Part shown: positions 48,725-57,610 of the stretch, piece by piece | Numbering within the stretch: position 1 is the stretch's first letter | Layout: each line of letters opens with the position of its first letter | Source of the DNA: an uncultured Eubacteriales bacterium | GTDB lineage: Bacteria > Bacillota > Clostridia > Lachnospirales > Lachnospiraceae | Length of the DNA: 64,000 nt | Direction of reading: 5' to 3' | Assembly (NCBI GenBank): GCA_949289145.1 | Contig: CASEML010000019.1 | Coordinates: 1-64,000, forward strand | Translations under genes and position numbers: made by a program | The notes under the pieces: generated by a model | Database searches by the model: none | What the model saw: only the letters and a program-made list of their open reading frames with translations | Told to the model about the DNA's origin: nothing

Positions 48725-49477
48725 TTAATAATATGAGCAGGAATAAGAAGCGTCATAGTTAGCACCAAAATTATTGTCCCAGTAAGTCTGGCCGTTTACT
48801 TCGTAACATAAGCAGTAGTGGAAAGAATCCCTTTTATCAGGATCTAAATTCAAAGTAACTTTCCAGATCTCAGAATTTGTTCCTGAAATAGGGGAAACAT
48901 AACTTAAATTAACATCATGCCAAGTTGCCCAGTTATCCTCTGTATATCTTACCTTAACTACTTTAGTGTATGCAATATTTTTTACGGCAGCCTGTATGGT
49001 ATAGTTTTCAGAATTTTGAAAGATTAGGCGCATTGATTTAATATTTGCCTCTCCTAAACAATCAGAAAATGTATAGTTATTTCCGTTGTTATTATCCCAG
49101 TAAGTGTTTCCATCTCCCTCGTATTTGATGGCATACTCTCCGCCTAATCCATGACCGCTGACGGTAGCTTTCCAAATTTCTGTGTTATCGTCAAGCTTTG
49201 TGAAGAACACTGCTTCTTGATCCAGCCATTCATCGTTATAAGATTCATAGTGAACATATACCTTTTTAGTTGCAGCACTTCCGGCTTCAATCTGAATATA
49301 GATATCATGGCTTGAATAAGCATATCTGCCTATCATGTGATCTGCGGAATACAGCTTTACCGGGTTACTAGAAGCTTTTGCAGTAATTTCGCTGTTTAAC
49401 ATAGGAAGTACTCCAAAAAGCATGGCAAAGGCCATAATAATAGCCGACAATTTTTTGATAGTTTTAGTTATCCTCAT
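48725..49477 (-). CDS. secreted tandem CBM21-like starch/glycogen-binding protein (paralogue)
   Basis: A 250-aa paralogue of the product of 47630-48382, with the same signal peptide and two CBM21-like repeats, each ending in YWDNN-type motifs (near 126-135 and 233-242). The second half is more conserved between the two than the first (LDPDKRDSF and VKVRYTEDNWAT identical), so the first module may differ in ligand detail. AAAGGAGAAAAAATA precedes the ATG. Tandem duplication with conserved promoter and operator suggests selection for dose or for two binding variants. Confidence 0.75.
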   Translation of the reverse strand: MRITKTIKKLSAIIMAFAMLFGVLPMLNSEITAKASSNPVKLYSADHMIGRYAYSSHDIYIQIEAGSAATKKVYVHYESYNDEWLDQEAVFFTKLDDNTEIWKATVSGHGLGGEYAIKYEGDGNTYWDNNNGNNYTFSDCLGEANIKSMRLIFQNSENYTIQAAVKNIAYTKVVKVRYTEDNWATWHDVNLSYVSPISGTNSEIWKVTLNLDPDKRDSFHYCLCYEVNGQTYWDNNFGANYDASYSCSYY

Positions 49478-49504
49478 TATTTTTTCTCCTTTTAACTATG
49501 TATT

Positions 49505-49516
49505 GTAAGCGCTTAC
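49505..49516 (-). promoter_or_regulatory. cre-like LacI/CcpA operator of the second CBM21-like gene
   Basis: The perfect palindrome GTAAGCGCTTAC. With its flanks it fits the catabolite-responsive element WTGNAANCGNWNNCA with one mismatch on either strand. It lies 7 bases downstream of the -10 box, where a bound repressor would block transcription. Confidence 0.7.
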
Positions 49517-49523
49517 TAAAAAA

Positions 49524-49552
49524 ATAATACAATAAAGAAAAAATAGAGTTAA
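49524..49552 (-). promoter_or_regulatory. promoter of the second CBM21-like gene
   Basis: Read on the minus strand: TTAACT, 17-base spacer, TATTAT. Confidence 0.72.
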
Positions 49553-49742
49553 TAGCGAAAAATGTAGAATCAATAATAGAAGAAAAATATTTTTACAAAA
49601 ACTGTCATATCCTGCGAAAACGTGTCGATTAAAGGAAAAATTTATTAATTTTTAATATATACTTAATGATGCTACTGCAATGATTTAACTTAAAAGAGAT
49701 ATACTTACTACTTGAAAACAGCACTAATTAGGAGGAAAAGAA

Positions 49743-52055
49743 ATGAAAATAGCAAAGAGTTATATGAAGAGGATATTCTGTGGGCTGCTTGTGCTAATTA
49801 TGGTATTCACATCCATAAATTTTGAACAGATCAAAGCAGAGGCAGCAGAAGCCGGTAAAATGACCATTTATTTTGATAATTCTTACACAAAATGGGATAG
49901 TGTAAAATTGCATTATTGGGGTGACGGAAGCACTGTCTGGCCTGGAAACGATATGGAAAAAACCAGTACAGTTACGCCGGATACACCAGGAGCCGATATG
50001 TATAAGCTGGAAGTACCCGCTGGAATTACAGGAATTGTATTTAATACAACAGATTCACAAGGAAACGAAGTAAAGTCGGCAGATGTTACAGACATTACTG
50101 CAGGTGCAGTTTATGTGGGCGTAGCTTTTCAGAATGGTAAATATGTGGTATTAAAGAAAAATGCCGATGGCACTACACAGGGTGAGCCGATAGATGCAAC
50201 AGAAGAAGAAAAACAGGCAAAGCAGGTAAATGTACATGTGGGTGAAGATTATAGCAAGGTATATATATCATTTACCTCACTGGGAAAAATTGATTCAAAA
50301 ATACAAATCACTAATACAAAAACAGAAGAAACGAGAACGGTAGAGGGAACAAACTATTATGCTTACCTTCAAGGAAAATATATGCATAAGGTTGTAGTAG
50401 AAGGGCTGGAAGCAAGCACAAAATACACCTATAGGATTGGAAGTGGTGAATATGCATTTGAAGGAAGTTTTACCACACTGCCAAAAGAAGGAAGCAAAGA
50501 GTCAGTAAAATTTGCTTATATGGCAGATTCTCAAATTGGAGCAGAGGAGACAGCAAAAGCTTTTGGTGCAACTTGTAATGAACTAAATAAATATAGTGAT
50601 CTTGGTTTTATATATTTGGCAGGAGATATCACAGATAATGCAGAAAATACATCACAGTGGAATGGATTTTATGAAAATAATGGAATCTTTCAAACAGCCA
50701 GCCAGGAACTTTTTGCCAACAACTTATTGGCAGTAACTCAGGGTAACCATGATAAAAATTTCGATAGTTCAACTTTGTCAGATTATATTAATACACCGGC
50801 AGAAGCAGGAAATTTGGTATATTCTTTTGACTATGGTGTAGTAAAAATGATCGTATTGAACTTAGAAACTGCAAACGGCAATCAAGAAATAAAGGCACAG
50901 CAAAAAGCATTTCTTGAAAAAGAAGTAGCGGCAGCAAAGGCAGCAGGACAGTGGGTTGTAGTAGGATTTCATAAATCAATTTATACCGGTGCTTCCCATA
51001 TTGTGGACAGTGATGTAAAGGAAGCAAGAAAATACTGGGGTCCAATTCTAGTAGGTTTGGATGTAGATCTGGTATTGCAGGGACATGACCATGTGTATTG
51101 CAGAGGATTTGTGGAAGCAGACGGTTCTGACGCAAAAATGGAAACCACAGCAGATGGTGCCTATATCAGCAAAGACAATACTCCGCTGTATGTGGTAGGC
51201 GGACATGCCGGAGGATTAAAATGGTATTCCCAGAAAGATTATACGGTAGAAGAAGGAGATCCATTACTTCCAAATTATGAATTTTTGGATAAAAATTCAA
51301 CAGATGACGGCAGCGATATAAAGAAAGAACAGGTATATACGATTTTTGAAGTTACTGAAGATACTTTAACAAGTACTACTTACATGTTGAAATATGATAC
51401 GGACAAGGATGAAGTTACAACAGAGCCATATGTATATGATACATATAAAATAACAAAAGCAAGTGTAGAACCAACAATCACACCAAATCCAACGGCAGCA
51501 CCAAAGCCAACATTGACACCTTCAGTTGAGCCAACGAAAGCGGCAGAGAAGATTCATATATCAAAAGCTACCGTAGCTAAGGTAAAAAATGTGGTATATA
51601 CAGGAAAAACAGTAAAACCATTTGTAAAATTAACATATGGAAACACCACATTAGTATTAAATAAGGATTACAAAGTATCCTATAAATCTAATAGAAATAT
51701 CGGAAAAGCCTCCATTACAATGACAGGAATTGGAAATTATACCGGCAGCAAAAAAGTAAGCTTTTACATTCTTCCAAAGAAAATTAGTGTAAAGAAGATA
51801 ACATCTGCTGCAGCTAATCAGGTGTCAGTTAAATGGAAGAAGACAAGTGGAAAAATTAGCGGATATGAAGTGATTTACAGCACAAATAAAACCTTTAAGA
51901 ATGCAAAGAAAAAAACAACGAAAAGTACATCTATCACCTTAAAGTCATTAAAGAGCAAAAAGAAGTATTATGTAAAAGTAAGGGCTTACAAGAAGGTTTC
52001 AGGCAAGAAAATATACGGTTCTTACAGCAAAGCAGTAAAAGTTAAGGTAAAATAA
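49743..52055 (+). CDS. secreted CBM26-like / metallophosphatase fusion with Ig-fn3 tail
   Basis: A 770-aa protein. Order: signal peptide (about 1-37), a starch-binding CBM26-like module (about 38-145, with TIYFDNSYTKW, HYWGDG, WPG, VFNTTD), a purple-acid-phosphatase-type N-terminal beta domain (about 165-250), a calcineurin-like phosphoesterase (about 255-510), a Thr/Pro linker, and two Lys-rich Ig/fn3-like domains (about 605-770). Metal motifs: ADSQIG (near 261), GDITDN, GNHDK (near 334), GFHKS (near 408), GHDH (near 446). The first motif has Gln where many family members have His, a variant I recall in PAP-like bacterial enzymes. AGGAGG precedes the ATG. The substrate is unknown; a phosphorylated glucan is an attractive guess. 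Confidence 0.78.
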   Translation: MKIAKSYMKRIFCGLLVLIMVFTSINFEQIKAEAAEAGKMTIYFDNSYTKWDSVKLHYWGDGSTVWPGNDMEKTSTVTPDTPGADMYKLEVPAGITGIVFNTTDSQGNEVKSADVTDITAGAVYVGVAFQNGKYVVLKKNADGTTQGEPIDATEEEKQAKQVNVHVGEDYSKVYISFTSLGKIDSKIQITNTKTEETRTVEGTNYYAYLQGKYMHKVVVEGLEASTKYTYRIGSGEYAFEGSFTTLPKEGSKESVKFAYMADSQIGAEETAKAFGATCNELNKYSDLGFIYLAGDITDNAENTSQWNGFYENNGIFQTASQELFANNLLAVTQGNHDKNFDSSTLSDYINTPAEAGNLVYSFDYGVVKMIVLNLETANGNQEIKAQQKAFLEKEVAAAKAAGQWVVVGFHKSIYTGASHIVDSDVKEARKYWGPILVGLDVDLVLQGHDHVYCRGFVEADGSDAKMETTADGAYISKDNTPLYVVGGHAGGLKWYSQKDYTVEEGDPLLPNYEFLDKNSTDDGSDIKKEQVYTIFEVTEDTLTSTTYMLKYDTDKDEVTTEPYVYDTYKITKASVEPTITPNPTAAPKPTLTPSVEPTKAAEKIHISKATVAKVKNVVYTGKTVKPFVKLTYGNTTLVLNKDYKVSYKSNRNIGKASITMTGIGNYTGSKKVSFYILPKKISVKKITSAAANQVSVKWKKTSGKISGYEVIYSTNKTFKNAKKKTTKSTSITLKSLKSKKKYYVKVRAYKKVSGKKIYGSYSKAVKVKVK

Positions 52056-52080
52056 TCACAAAAAATAAGAAAATTGAAAA

Positions 52081-52149
52081 AAATAAGGAAGTAATTTCCC
52101 GAAACTCCTGCTTAGGTAAGGAATTTGATGGTTAATTACTTCCTTATTT
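52081..52149. terminator. bidirectional terminator with long perfect stem
   Basis: A 16-bp perfect inverted repeat (AAATAAGGAAGTAATT and complement) around a 37-base loop that has its own TTCC/GGAA pairing, between the phosphatase gene and the convergent queT gene. Confidence 0.75.
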
Positions 52150-52174
52150 TATTTATGATGAAAAGAAATCTTTG

Positions 52175-52666
52175 TCAGTTTTTAAAAATTACATTTTTAT
52201 GCTTATACAGCGCAGTCAGCAAAATGCATCCCAAAATACCACAGGAAATCACTTCTCCTGCACCTACCGTCAGCATCATAAACGGTATAGAGTCATCCGT
52301 CATACCGTACCCAAACCGCAGAATCCACGGGATAAATAATGTATTGGCAATAATAGGCGGCACACATACAGCGTATTTGTATTTTCTTATTTTATAAGAA
52401 ATAAAGGCGGCCACCAGTGTGGTGAGGCTTCCGAATACAATGTCGATCAAACAGGCACCTGTCAGCAGATTACTGATCAGACACCCAAGAAACAGACCAG
52501 GGATGGCGGCAGGTGTGAACAGAGGGAGAATGGTCAGGGCCTCGGAAAACCGAACCTGAATAACTCCACTGCTGATTCCAAGGGCAGCCGCAAGAAAGGT
52601 TAAGATAACATAAAGAGCTGCGATAATAGCAGCCTGTGTGATACATATTACATTTTTGTTCTTCAT
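52175..52666 (-). CDS. queT: QueT-family preQ1/queuosine precursor ECF transporter S component
   Basis: A 163-aa membrane protein with five to six helices. The stretch AAALGISSGVIQVRFSEALTILPLFTPAAIPGLFLGC (here split by helices) and CLIDIVFGSLTTL are typical of QueT. It binds the queuosine precursor and uses a shared ECF energy module, which is not in the window. I start at ATG 52666, preceded by AAAGGAG; a longer frame to 52753 runs through a riboswitch. The preQ1-I riboswitch upstream strongly supports the substrate. Confidence 0.9.
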   Translation of the reverse strand: MKNKNVICITQAAIIAALYVILTFLAAALGISSGVIQVRFSEALTILPLFTPAAIPGLFLGCLISNLLTGACLIDIVFGSLTTLVAAFISYKIRKYKYAVCVPPIIANTLFIPWILRFGYGMTDDSIPFMMLTVGAGEVISCGILGCILLTALYKHKNVIFKN

Positions 52667-52672
52667 AAAATT

Positions 52673-52715
52673 CTCCTTTAGTTTTGTTTTAGGTGAGGAA
52701 GGTTGCGAACTCACC
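52673..52715 (-). promoter_or_regulatory. preQ1-I riboswitch controlling queT
   Basis: Read on the minus strand: stem GGTGAG/CTCACC with a 12-base loop TTCGCAACCTTC, then the A-rich tail TAAAACAAAACTAAAGGAG, which contains the ribosome binding site. Stem, C-containing loop and A-rich pseudoknot tail match the preQ1-I class, and the tail placement suggests translational control. Confidence 0.8.
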
Positions 52716-52761
52716 GTTGATAGGTTAAAATGCTTGAATTTAGAAAGGCTCAAGCTATATT

Positions 52762-52789
52762 AGTATAACACGAGACAGGCAAAAGTCAA
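52762..52789 (-). promoter_or_regulatory. promoter of queT
   Basis: Read on the minus strand: TTGACT, 16-base spacer, TATACT. The transcript would begin about 45 bases before the riboswitch; that part can form a CTTGA/TCAAG hairpin. Confidence 0.7.
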
Positions 52790-52857
52790 GGAGCTCTGCA
52801 TGAAATAAATTTTATTAGAATATACTAATTAACAGAGTGAAAAATTGAGGTGGCATT

Positions 52858-53994
52858 TTGGAAATTTATATAGTGAGAACTGAAGACACCATTGATACAA
52901 TTGCGCAGCAATTTGGCATAAGCCCCTGGAAATTGGCGGAAGATAATCAGATTCCTTATCCCTATGCTTTGGCGGTGGGGCAGGCTCTTTTGATTTTGTA
53001 TGATACGGATGCCACAGGCACTTATCCTCTTGTGGCTAATGGGTATGCATATCCATTTATCAATCAGGTGGTATTAGAAGAAACGTTGCCTTATTTAACT
53101 GAAATATCTGTATTCTCCTACGGGTTCACTACGGAAGGGGATTTGGTGTTTCCGCAGATTGAAGATACTAAAATTTTAAATGGTGCGGCTCAGTTTGGGG
53201 TGGCACCAATTTTAACTCTGACGCCTTTTGATGAGCATGGAAATTTTAATAATAATTATATTAGTATTTTGGTGAACAATAGCCAGGTAAGCGACCGGTT
53301 GTTAAATCAGCTGTTGATGGTTATGGGTGATAAAGGATATGCAGGTCTGGATATAGATTTTGAGTATATTCTCCCGGAGGACAGAGTTGCTTTTGCAGAA
53401 TTTGTCACAAAGGCAAGGATACTTATGAATGAAAATGGATATTCTGTATCTGTAGCGCTGGCACCTAAAATTGCTGCAGACCAGCCAGGCTTGTTATATG
53501 AAGGAAAAGATTACGCACTGTTAGGGGAAGCAGCTAATAGTGTGCTGCTTATGACATATGAGTGGGGGTATACCTATGGACCACCTATGGCGGTAGCTCC
53601 TTTACCGAATGTGAGACGTGTGGTGGAATATGCAGTTACAGAGATTCCTGTAGAAAAAATTGACTTAGGAATACCTAACTATGGATATGACTGGCCATTG
53701 CCTTTTGAACGTGGTGTTACCGCAGCAAAAACCATAGGAAACAGAGAAGCAGTAGAAATAGCGATTGCTTACGGTGCGGAAATTCTATATGATGAAACCG
53801 CTCAGTCACCTTATTTTTATTATACGGATGAATATGGAACAGACCATGAGGTGTGGTTTGAAGATGTGCGGAGTATGCTGTCAAAATTTAACCTAATAAA
53901 AGAATACAATCTGCGAGGCTGCGGTTACTGGCAGTTAATGAAATTGTTTCGGGCCAATTGGTTACTGCTCAACCATGAATTTGAGATACTGTAG
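52858..53994 (+). CDS. LysM plus glycoside hydrolase 18 protein (YaaH/SleL-like)
   Basis: A 378-aa protein with one N-terminal LysM domain (YIVRTEDTIDTIAQQFGIS) and a GH18 barrel with the catalytic DxxDxDxE motif seen as GLDIDFEY (about residue 165). There is no signal peptide, a feature shared with YaaH/SleL spore-cortex or spore-coat glucosaminidases made in the mother cell. The start is TTG 52858 with GAGGTGG upstream. A spore or cell-wall role is inferred from the family. Confidence 0.85.
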   Translation: MEIYIVRTEDTIDTIAQQFGISPWKLAEDNQIPYPYALAVGQALLILYDTDATGTYPLVANGYAYPFINQVVLEETLPYLTEISVFSYGFTTEGDLVFPQIEDTKILNGAAQFGVAPILTLTPFDEHGNFNNNYISILVNNSQVSDRLLNQLLMVMGDKGYAGLDIDFEYILPEDRVAFAEFVTKARILMNENGYSVSVALAPKIAADQPGLLYEGKDYALLGEAANSVLLMTYEWGYTYGPPMAVAPLPNVRRVVEYAVTEIPVEKIDLGIPNYGYDWPLPFERGVTAAKTIGNREAVEIAIAYGAEILYDETAQSPYFYYTDEYGTDHEVWFEDVRSMLSKFNLIKEYNLRGCGYWQLMKLFRANWLLLNHEFEIL

Positions 53995-54079
53995 AGAAAT
54001 TAAAAACAGCTATGGAAAATAGGCAGGGAATGTTGTAAAATGAAAGTATTATATAAATATTAACTTGGGGAGAAAGCTT

Positions 54080-57000
54080 ATGAAAAATGAATATTATGAT
54101 TTTATAAAAGTGTTCGTGGAAAAGTTAATAGATAATGCTTCTGAAAAGGATAATAATGTGGTAGTTGTCAAGCATTATAATACCTTTGAAATTACAAAAA
54201 ATGACATAGACAGACTGGCAGCAGAGTGCGGTAAAGGTGCCTATATGGTATTTTATAAAAAATTTCATGGGGAAGAAATGCTGGAGGCTTGTGATCCATT
54301 TTTAAATATGATACAGCAAATGTATCAGAAATATTATAGTGAAAGCAGTATAGAGGAGTTTTTAGACTCTTTTGATATATATAGTTTACAGAAATCCGTG
54401 TTCAAGACTTACTTGGAAAGTTCTTTATGTGTAAGAAACGAAGATTTAATTCTTAGTGAGGTTGAACAGGAGAGGGAGATTCTTTTACAGACTATTGTGC
54501 GAATATTATTGAAAATTTCTGCGGAACATCCGATGCTTATATGTATCAATGGGTTAGATGGTGCTCCTAAGGCAGCGATTGAAATATTGAATCGTCTTTT
54601 AGACAGTCCGGGAAACGGCAAGATACTTATGGTGGCTGCTTACAATGATCTGCGCAGTGTGCTGCCCCATGTCACCAGTGTTTGGGAGCAATATATCAAG
54701 CGGCTGGAAAGTAAGAACAGCATTATTGACGCTTCCCTATTTAACGTGCCGTTAATACAGGAAAACACCGGATTGTTCCGATTTCATGCGGAATCTATTG
54801 GTGATTACATTATTAAGTTAAATAATATGTTTCAGATGTTTGAGTTTGAACAGGCATCTTATTATTTAGGGATTATATACAAAAAGCTGGAGATGGAACG
54901 GCTGAGTATCAATGATGTGGAACGTTTTGAAATTATAAAGATTTATGCCAAAATATCCATTTATTGTCAGGATATTGCCAATGCATTGCTGCTTTGTAAT
55001 TCATTAAATGATATATGCAAAAGGCATACTTCTTTCCGGATGCATTATGATTATAATTATTTGCTGGGACTAACTCAGGTTTACAATGTAAAACTGAATA
55101 TGGCACAAAAGTGTGCCGATACTTGTTACCGGCTGGCACAGGAGAAGCAGGAAGAATTTCTGATGTTTAAAGCAAAAATGCTCAAACACATGGCAAGTAT
55201 GTCAGGGTGGCATAATATTTTGTTTTGTGCCAATGATATAGCAATTGAGCAGAAAATATTACAGGCTGCAGAAAAATACAAGTATTACAATCACCTTGCG
55301 CATACTTATATATATGCCTTTGATAATGAGGTAAACTGGTTTGAACCTATACAGGAGATTGAAAAAAAAATTTCTAATTTTCAACGAGGGATGGAAATTG
55401 CGAAACAGATTGGAAATCAGTATCTGATGACTGTGGGATACCGGAAAAATATTATGCTTTCCTCCATCAATGGTGCTTTTGAAACTACCACATATTATTA
55501 TGAAAAACTTTATGAGTTAGTGGGGGACTCTGATCCGGTGAAGGCAGCAGATATCTATAAAGGACTGGGATATAATCTGTGTGCCATAGAAAAATACCAG
55601 GAATCTAATGCATATTATAATAAGGCAGTTGATATATATTATAATTTTAAAATGATGGACTTTGTAGGAGAAACCTTATATAACATGTCCTTAAATTGTA
55701 TTTTGGCAAATGATTTCGAGACGGCATATGATTATTTGCAGACGTGCATAAAAATTGTAGAAGCACTTCATCTAAATAACTTAAGGGTTTGCAATATCTC
55801 TAAATTATTTGGACTCCTTGCACTGTGCAGTTACCGTCTGGGATTGTATTATAATTGTCAAATGTACTGCGATAATACTATGTTATTTTTAAGTCACAAG
55901 CTTAATTCATCAGAGGAGGAGCCGGAAAATATCGATCCTTCCTATACAGTATGTGATGATGATCTGTTTTTATATTATTATGTGTCTGGTCTTTTGCAGA
56001 TGCAGAAAGGGAATTTCCATCAGGCATTAGAATGTTTGAATAGTGCCCAAATCTATGTGATTCGTTCCGTGGGAAATCAGTTTTTCAGTTACGTGCAGTA
56101 TTATATCACCAGAGCAGAGATTTACCGCAAATTGGGCGATGAAAAGAAAGCATTGCAAGAATTGGACATTGCATATATCTATGCAGAAAAAAACAATGCC
56201 CATGAAAAGATGGCAATTATAAACACAATAAGAGAAAATAAAGTATGGCAGCCAAGACAGTATGATTTGGGACTTACCAATATTACTATGGAACAGATCA
56301 GAGATGCTACAGAGCAGGCCGGAATCAATAAGGATTATAAGGAAATAAAACGGCAGATGGATTTTTTGGCGGTATGGCAGAGGATTGTGGATATTACGGG
56401 CAAAGAAGAGGAGGAGCTGATTGTCAATGCCTTGAATTCTTTTGCTTTGAATTTTGGCATCGATGTGGTGGTCTATATCAGTTACACAGAAGAAACTCCA
56501 AAGGTATGCTTTAGCAATGCGAAGGTGAAGCTGACGGGGGAAAAACTGAAGAAACTTACAAAATATTTTGGCAGTCATCGAACAGGTTTCGTGGCGTCAA
56601 AAATGCGTAAGGATTATCGGGAATATCGAGAAGTCATTTCTGTATTTGGTGTAAATGATGTGTGTTCCATGATAGCGGTACCATTTTATGTGGATGAAAA
56701 GCTGGATAATTTGTTTATTTGCTATATTTTGATGAAGGATAATTGGAATTCACCTATAAAAAAATACATGATGGATGAAAATGATTTCAATGTGTATGCA
56801 CTGGTATTAAGCCAGCTGGTAAATGCCATCAGCATGCTGGAGAAACAGCAGAAAATCAACGATATTAATATACAGCTGGAAAATGCAGCGGTTACCGATT
56901 ACCTGACTTCACTATTAAATAGAGATGGTTTTTTTGCGAATATCCACAAGCGTGTCACTGAGGCACGGAAAAAGAACAAGAAACTGGATCTGACAGTGCT

Positions 57001-57433
57001 GTATATTGATTTAGATAATTTTAAATATTATAATGATACATTTGGCCATGACGTGGGGGATCTGATTTTGAAGGAAATATCTAAAATACTGATGGAACAG
57101 GCGGAAGAAGAGGGTTTTGCCACTAGATTTGGCGGAGATGAGTTTCTGATTATTTTAGAACATTCCGATGGAGAAAAAGCTATGAAAAAAGCCAGAGAAG
57201 TGCTAAATGCCATTCTAGATAAAAATGCTTTTGTGGAGGAGATTAAGGAATTTTTAGGCAGAGAAGACATTGTGATTCCCGCAGAGAAAAAAGTATCCTG
57301 CTCCATCGGTGTGGCGCCTATGTCGGAAGTGAAGGATGATAATGATATTTCCAGGGCAATCAAGAGAGCTGATGAGGCTTTGTATGGAATCAAACATTCC
57401 ACCAAGTGTGACTGTAAACTGGCGGAAGAATAA
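54080..57433 (+). CDS. large TPR / GAF-like / GGDEF diguanylate cyclase
   Basis: A 1117-aa soluble protein. The first 230 residues resemble an ATPase domain without a recognisable P-loop. The middle (about 240-730) is a chain of TPR-like helical repeats, then a GAF-like domain (about 760-930) and a C-terminal GGDEF domain (DYLTSLLNRDGFF, YIDLDNFKYYNDTFGHDVGD, RFGGDEF near 1018). The intact GGDEF predicts c-di-GMP synthesis. No RxxD inhibitory site precedes it. ATG 54080 follows GGGGAGAAAGC. The head recalls signal-transduction ATPases of the STAND/AfsR kind that have lost nucleotide binding; this is tentative. Confidence 0.82.
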   Translation: MKNEYYDFIKVFVEKLIDNASEKDNNVVVVKHYNTFEITKNDIDRLAAECGKGAYMVFYKKFHGEEMLEACDPFLNMIQQMYQKYYSESSIEEFLDSFDIYSLQKSVFKTYLESSLCVRNEDLILSEVEQEREILLQTIVRILLKISAEHPMLICINGLDGAPKAAIEILNRLLDSPGNGKILMVAAYNDLRSVLPHVTSVWEQYIKRLESKNSIIDASLFNVPLIQENTGLFRFHAESIGDYIIKLNNMFQMFEFEQASYYLGIIYKKLEMERLSINDVERFEIIKIYAKISIYCQDIANALLLCNSLNDICKRHTSFRMHYDYNYLLGLTQVYNVKLNMAQKCADTCYRLAQEKQEEFLMFKAKMLKHMASMSGWHNILFCANDIAIEQKILQAAEKYKYYNHLAHTYIYAFDNEVNWFEPIQEIEKKISNFQRGMEIAKQIGNQYLMTVGYRKNIMLSSINGAFETTTYYYEKLYELVGDSDPVKAADIYKGLGYNLCAIEKYQESNAYYNKAVDIYYNFKMMDFVGETLYNMSLNCILANDFETAYDYLQTCIKIVEALHLNNLRVCNISKLFGLLALCSYRLGLYYNCQMYCDNTMLFLSHKLNSSEEEPENIDPSYTVCDDDLFLYYYVSGLLQMQKGNFHQALECLNSAQIYVIRSVGNQFFSYVQYYITRAEIYRKLGDEKKALQELDIAYIYAEKNNAHEKMAIINTIRENKVWQPRQYDLGLTNITMEQIRDATEQAGINKDYKEIKRQMDFLAVWQRIVDITGKEEEELIVNALNSFALNFGIDVVVYISYTEETPKVCFSNAKVKLTGEKLKKLTKYFGSHRTGFVASKMRKDYREYREVISVFGVNDVCSMIAVPFYVDEKLDNLFICYILMKDNWNSPIKKYMMDENDFNVYALVLSQLVNAISMLEKQQKINDINIQLENAAVTDYLTSLLNRDGFFANIHKRVTEARKKNKKLDLTVLYIDLDNFKYYNDTFGHDVGDLILKEISKILMEQAEEEGFATRFGGDEFLIILEHSDGEKAMKKAREVLNAILDKNAFVEEIKEFLGREDIVIPAEKKVSCSIGVAPMSEVKDDNDISRAIKRADEALYGIKHSTKCDCKLAEE

Positions 57434-57534
57434 GAAGATAACGGAAGTTGGAAAAAGTTTCAGAAAAATAAGGTATAAATTTTTCTGGATATGGTAAGAA
57501 TAAAAGTGTGAAATAAAAATGCCATAGAAAAAGG

Positions 57535-57581
57535 AAAAACACATGATGATTTACAATGGGGTAAATTGTCGTGTGTTTTTT
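57535..57581 (+). terminator. Rho-independent terminator
   Basis: AAAAACACA pairs with TGTGTTTTT, then GA/TC with G-U pairs and ATTTAC/GTAAAT inside, and six T residues at the 3' end. It separates the diguanylate cyclase from the YitT gene and rules out starts of the latter inside it. Confidence 0.87.
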
Positions 57582-57610
57582 ATATAGAAAGATATCCGGA
57601 GGAAAATTGT

